This document shows positions 13,865-17,531 of a DNA stretch of 17,531 nucleotides, one piece after another. Both the position numbers and the translations under genes were made by a program. The notes below the pieces were generated by a model. It ran no database searches, was not told the origin of the DNA, and saw only the letters and a program-made list of their open reading frames with translations. Origin of the DNA: Candidatus Woesearchaeota archaeon (GTDB taxonomy: Archaea > Nanobdellota > Nanobdellia > Woesearchaeales > GW2011-AR4); assembly GCA_013330825.1 (NCBI GenBank), contig DUHN01000074.1, positions 1-17,531 of the forward strand, given 5' to 3'. The number at the start of each line of letters is the position of its first letter. Within the stretch, counting starts at the first letter, position 1.

Positions 13865-15004
13865 ATGAACGCAAGAGTCCTCATCATCGGGATCATGCTC
13901 CTGTTCTCCCTGTCCGTGGCGCAGGCGTCCAACCTTACGGTCACAAACCTGGATGTGAGTGTGTCCTATCCGCCGCCCTATGACCGGTTCTCGGACCGGG
14001 ACGACACCGATGACGACATCGTGAACGGGACCACCATCAAGGCGGACATCTATCCGGGGTCGCTGGTCGAGTTCACTTTTGACGTGGGCAATGAGTTCCC
14101 CTCCGCGGGAGACGTCGACATCCAGAACATCCTCGCGACGGTCACGGTCGTGGATCTCGAAGAGAGCGGCGATGTCGAGGAGGAATACTCCGAGTTCGAC
14201 CTTGAGCCGGGGGCAGAAGAGCACGTCCGCATCCCGGTCAATGTGCCTGAAAAGGTCGAGGCAAAGGACTATGATGTCACGATCCATTTGGAAGGCGAGA
14301 CCGACAACACCACCGAGCGCGTGGAAATCCTCCTCAAGATGAGCGTCAGGAAGGAGAGCCACGATCTCAAGATCATCTCCTACTCCATCTCTCCCGGGCA
14401 GGTGACCTGCGACCGCAGCATCGTCGTGAAGGGCACCCTCGCCAACCTCGGCAGGAACGAGGAGAGCGATGTCGCCGTGGAGGTGCGCTCGGACGCGATC
14501 GGCCTGTACCAGAAGCAGGAGGGCATCTTCCTCAACGAGGATCCGTTCGAGGATGACAACGAGTATGCTGTTGCCGTGCCTTATGCCATCCCCAAGACGC
14601 AGAAGGCAGGCACCTACGCCATCAGCATCCGCGCCCTCTTCAAGGGCACGACGCAGATGGATCTGCGCCAGGTGAATGTGAAGGTCATTGATTGCCCCGC
14701 ATCCCCTTCTCCGACGCCGGAGGAAGAGAAGCCTGCTGAGCAGCAGAACCAGTCGCAGCAGGCGGAGCAGCCCGTCATCTCCCCTCCCCCGCAGGGGCAG
14801 CAGCCGGGACAGAATGGGGATGCTGTTCCACCCGTCTATTCCTCGGTGGAGAGGCCGTTCTTCTCCACGCCGCTGGGGATTGCGGCAATCATCATCGGGA
14901 ACATCGTGCTGGTGGGGGTTCTCATCTTCATCGGGGCCAAGCTGATTGTCGGCAAGGGCGGCTCCGGCAATGCGCGGAACGAGTGGGGAGGGGAAGAGGA
15001 ATAG
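13865..15004 (+). CDS. Secreted surface protein with two beta-sandwich domains and a C-terminal membrane anchor
   Basis: The ATG at 13865 (379 residues) is preferred to a GTG at 13847. It begins a clean signal peptide (MNARVLIIGIMLLFSLSVAQ, cut near A21-S22) and lies about 15 bases after the expected transcription start. Residues 23-160 form an acidic beta-sandwich (NEW3/CARDB-like, with DVGNEFPSAGDVDIQN). Residues 165-276 form a second one (ISPGQVTCDRSIVVKGTLANLG) with C182 and C277. Then comes a Pro/Gln/Glu-rich stalk (278-332), a transmembrane helix (336-361) and a short Gly/Glu-rich cytoplasmic tail. This is the layout of COG1361-type archaeal envelope proteins with S-layer-like organisation. 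Several NxS/T sequons are present (NLT, NGT, NTT, NQS). It precedes the giant repeat protein on the same strand, but a strong TATA element between them suggests separate transcription. Probable role: envelope scaffold or adhesion. Confidence 0.85.
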   Translation: MNARVLIIGIMLLFSLSVAQASNLTVTNLDVSVSYPPPYDRFSDRDDTDDDIVNGTTIKADIYPGSLVEFTFDVGNEFPSAGDVDIQNILATVTVVDLEESGDVEEEYSEFDLEPGAEEHVRIPVNVPEKVEAKDYDVTIHLEGETDNTTERVEILLKMSVRKESHDLKIISYSISPGQVTCDRSIVVKGTLANLGRNEESDVAVEVRSDAIGLYQKQEGIFLNEDPFEDDNEYAVAVPYAIPKTQKAGTYAISIRALFKGTTQMDLRQVNVKVIDCPASPSPTPEEEKPAEQQNQSQQAEQPVISPPPQGQQPGQNGDAVPPVYSSVERPFFSTPLGIAAIIIGNIVLVGVLIFIGAKLIVGKGGSGNARNEWGGEEE

Positions 15005-15028
15005 CCAAGTCGTGAAATCGTGGGAAAC

Positions 15029-15045
15029 CTTTAAATAATATATAG
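15029..15045 (+). promoter_or_regulatory. TATA box for the giant repeat protein gene
   Basis: CTTTAAATAATATATAG at 15029-15045 is a strong AT-rich element in otherwise GC-rich DNA. It predicts transcription from about 15062-15068 and a leader of about 20 bases containing GGGGG (15073-15077) before the ATG at 15085. Confidence 0.55.
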
Positions 15046-15084
15046 TGTTACTACAGTTCCGTTAGGATAGTTGGGGGTTTGGGG

Positions 15085-17531
15085 ATGAAGGTTAGCAGGA
15101 ACGATAGTGATTTTGCGCTGAAGAGGGGGATGAACAGGCTTCTTCTCCTACCTTTGATGCTTGTGCTGCTTCTTCCTTTTGCGTTCTCCCAAACCCTGCC
15201 TGATGATGAGGCGAGAAAGTTTGTCACTGCGAACTGCAGGGCAGACCAAAATTCCGCGGCATCCACTTCTTGCGCAAACGTCGAGATACGCTCCTATAAT
15301 TCCAACAGGAACATTAGGGCATATTGGCTCATCAACATCACCAATACGACGGGGACAATACAATCAGCATTCTTTGTGTGGAATGAGAGCGGCGTTGGAA
15401 ATGCAGACAATTCCCTCTCCGTCCAGTTCTATTGGGACAAAAGCGGCTTTGATTCATCGACGATGAACTGGAACAACCAGAAGTGCGGAACGGCGGTGGA
15501 CCTTACTGCCGGGACGTGCAATACTACACTGCTGAAAGAGTTTAATCTGAGTTCTCTCGCTGCAAACATGCAGCAGGTGGTGAATTTCACCGATGCGGCG
15601 AAGTGGGAAAAGGAAAAGGGGGATGGCATCTTCAGCATCATGGCAAGGATGAATGATGAAGATTTTGATGGTACCAATCGCGAGTCGCATCCGCACGCCA
15701 TCGGGGAGCCGAAAAATGCCGCTCCGATGCTGAACCTGACTGTGTTGATAGACGCCACCAAGCCAATCGTCAACACCACCTTCAACACCTCAACGCCGAG
15801 GAACATCGACGTGCTCAACTTCACTGGCAACATCAGCGACGAGACCGGGCTGCTCTCCGCGAACTGGACAATCAATCTCTCGACCGGAAAGGTCTTCATG
15901 AACTACACCATCTCAGGGACTTCCGCCCAGGTGAGCAACGCCACCAGCCTCTACGGGCTGAAAGGGGGGGCTGTCCTCAACTTCACCCTTTATGCGACAG
16001 ACACCTCCAACAACGTGAAGCAGAACTCGACCCTGCTCACGGTGACTGACGCGCTGCCGCCGGTGGTGAATGCTTCCTTCAACACCTCAACGCCAAAGAT
16101 TTATGACATCATCAACTTCACCGGGAACATTACCGACGAGACGGGCCTCCTGTCCGCGAATTGGACTGTCAATCTCTCTACCGGGACACTGAAAATAAAC
16201 TATTCCGTATCCGGGGCAGCGGCCACCCTGAGCAATTCAACCTTCCTCCCTGCTGCAGGCGTCATCAATTTCACCCTCTTTGCCACGGACACGAGCAACA
16301 ACGTCAGGCAGAACTCGACCCTGCTCACCGTCTCTGACAACCTCAGGCCAGCCATCAACGGCACGCTCAACGCAACGTCTGCGGTGCTGGGCAGCGTCAT
16401 CAACTCCTCCTTCAACATCACGGACGAGACCGGGCTGCTCTCCGGCAGCATCATCGTGAACCTCTCGACAGGAAAAGTGTTCATGAACTATTCCCTCTCC
16501 GGCACGTCAGCGACCATAAGCAACACCACCTCCGTCAATTGCGCCCCCTGCGTCCTGAACTTCACCGGGCTCGCGACGGACACCTCCAACAACGTGAAGC
16601 AGAATTCGACAATCATCTTTGTCGCCGATTCGACGAGGCCAATCGCCAACTCCTCCTTCAACCTCTCCGCTCCGAAGAAAGGGGACATCATCAATTTTTC
16701 AGCCAATGTCACTGACGATTTCTCCCTGCACTCGGCCAACTGGACCATCAACATGACCAATGGGAAGCTCTACGTCAACTATACCTTTGACCCATTGACG
16801 GCCAAGGCGACAGTCTCCAATTCAACGGCCATCGTCGGCGGGAGGGGCAACGTCTACAACTTTTCCCTGAGGGCATGCGACGCATTCGGCAACTGCAACC
16901 AGAACGACACGCTCATCACGGTAGCCAACACGCCTCCCTCCTGCACCGCGGGAGCGTTGAACAACACCTCTCCCAAGACGAATGATGCCATCAACCAGAC
17001 CGGATGCGGGTATTCTGACGCCGACGGCGATGCCCGGCAGCCTTCAAGCTTCTCATGGTACAGGAACAATGCCCTGATAGCCGGCCAAAACGCCCAGACG
17101 CTGAATCTCTCGACGGCAGGGAACGGGGACAAGGGAGACACCATCAACGGGTCGGAGCAGCCGTACGATGGGTTCGATTATGGAAACTGGGTCAATGTCT
17201 CCATGTATGCCCTCGTCCAGAATTCGACCCCGACAACCCCCGTCATCGCAAACGCGTCCGGCCAGGCATACAACACGAACCAGGTCATCAGCTGGGCATC
17301 CAGCGACGCTGACGGCGACCAGATCCTCTATACGGTGCATTTCAACGGCCCCTCCTTCAGCACCCCAGACCAGAACTTCACCACCACCATGGCCGCGGAC
17401 GGCACGTACTTCCTCAACGTCTCCGCGGCTGACGGAACGGGGAACTCGACGAACAGCTCGGCGTGGAACATCACGCTTGACACCACCTCCCCCTTCACCG
17501 CCCTCTCCTTCAATTCGAGCGCCCCGAGGAA
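15085..17531 (+). CDS. Giant secreted Ig-like repeat protein, sequon-rich, C-terminus beyond window
   Basis: The frame is open from the ATG at 15085 to the right edge, 815 codons with no stop, so the protein is larger. A basic N-terminus and hydrophobic stretch (residues 16-36, NRLLLLPLMLVLLLPFAFSQ) form a signal peptide; M16 is an alternative start. Residues about 40-220 form a Cys-containing beta domain. Four related Ig-like repeats of 96-99 residues follow, at 223-321, 322-417, 418-514 and 515-613. Shared motifs are DETGLLSANWT, INLSTGK, the NYT/NYS strand and ATDTSNNVKQNST. Further Ig/PKD-like domains follow, with SDADGD at about 644 and 740. By eye about 60 NxS/T sequons occur, so heavy N-glycosylation is likely. 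Several minus-strand open frames opposite the repeats are mirror artefacts. Probable surface adhesin, S-layer-like or cell-contact protein; no ligand is evident. Confidence 0.85.
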   Translation, partial: MKVSRNDSDFALKRGMNRLLLLPLMLVLLLPFAFSQTLPDDEARKFVTANCRADQNSAASTSCANVEIRSYNSNRNIRAYWLINITNTTGTIQSAFFVWNESGVGNADNSLSVQFYWDKSGFDSSTMNWNNQKCGTAVDLTAGTCNTTLLKEFNLSSLAANMQQVVNFTDAAKWEKEKGDGIFSIMARMNDEDFDGTNRESHPHAIGEPKNAAPMLNLTVLIDATKPIVNTTFNTSTPRNIDVLNFTGNISDETGLLSANWTINLSTGKVFMNYTISGTSAQVSNATSLYGLKGGAVLNFTLYATDTSNNVKQNSTLLTVTDALPPVVNASFNTSTPKIYDIINFTGNITDETGLLSANWTVNLSTGTLKINYSVSGAAATLSNSTFLPAAGVINFTLFATDTSNNVRQNSTLLTVSDNLRPAINGTLNATSAVLGSVINSSFNITDETGLLSGSIIVNLSTGKVFMNYSLSGTSATISNTTSVNCAPCVLNFTGLATDTSNNVKQNSTIIFVADSTRPIANSSFNLSAPKKGDIINFSANVTDDFSLHSANWTINMTNGKLYVNYTFDPLTAKATVSNSTAIVGGRGNVYNFSLRACDAFGNCNQNDTLITVANTPPSCTAGALNNTSPKTNDAINQTGCGYSDADGDARQPSSFSWYRNNALIAGQNAQTLNLSTAGNGDKGDTINGSEQPYDGFDYGNWVNVSMYALVQNSTPTTPVIANASGQAYNTNQVISWASSDADGDQILYTVHFNGPSFSTPDQNFTTTMAADGTYFLNVSAADGTGNSTNSSAWNITLDTTSPFTALSFNSSAPR
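15751..16923 (+). repeat. Four tandem ~290-base Ig-like domain repeats
   Basis: Units lie at 15751-16047, 16048-16335, 16336-16626 and 16627-16923, each encoding 96-99 residues and each starting near D-x-x-x-P. Units 1 and 3 share near-identical DNA in two places, the DETGLLS and DTSNNVKQN coding segments. Unit 4 is the most diverged. This indicates recent tandem duplication or gene conversion within the gene. Confidence 0.75.

Noticed and set aside
15429..16760. Three minus-strand frames (15429-15899, 16200-16484, 16488-16760) similar to each other
   Set aside because: They resemble one another only because they are antisense to the Ig-like repeats of the giant protein.

Overview
The window looks like part of a DPANN-type archaeal chromosome. 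It carries an archaeal/eukaryal-style methionyl-tRNA synthetase with zinc knuckles and a fused C-terminal tRNA-binding domain. Start codons commonly sit about 25 bases downstream of AT-rich TATA-like boxes, so leaderless mRNAs are likely. Most of the other coding capacity goes to single-pass or secreted surface proteins with Ig-like, Cys-rich or glycosylation-sequon-rich repeats. The exact phylum cannot be fixed from sequence alone. Most genes are GC-rich. Two stretches are conspicuously AT-rich: the intergenic region around 7160-7440 and a small island around 10900-12085.

Layout. 1-518 (-) is the N-terminal part of a multi-pass membrane protein that runs off the left edge. 667-7159 (-) is a compact four-gene operon. 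Its first gene is a 54-residue ribbon-helix-helix regulator (6995-7159), short and easily missed. It is followed by a 733-residue protein with a pilin-like N-terminus, a 1035-residue protein with Ig-like domains and a Cys-rich helical C-terminal half, and a 309-332-residue secreted protein. A palindrome over the operon's TATA box suggests autoregulation. This operon is the best candidate in the window for an undescribed multi-protein surface system.

7526-8767 (+) encodes a membrane-anchored protein with a small cytoplasmic helical domain, one membrane helix, an external beta domain and a Cys repeat with 26-residue periodicity. It converges on metG (8791-10884, -). The AT-rich island 11099-12028 (+) holds an 82-residue ORF and a second gene that appears split by a one-base frameshift. 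It looks horizontally acquired. 12085-13172 (-) is a lipoprotein followed by a four-CxxC zinc-ribbon protein. They are divergent from a small SAM-dependent methyltransferase (13252-13755, +).

13865-15004 (+) is a C-terminally anchored surface protein with two beta-sandwich domains. 15085 to the right edge (+) is the first 815 residues of a giant secreted repeat protein very rich in N-glycosylation sequons.

Taken together, the window is mainly a cell-envelope and surface region interrupted by a housekeeping synthetase. I saw no tRNA, rRNA, CRISPR array, transposase or integrase.
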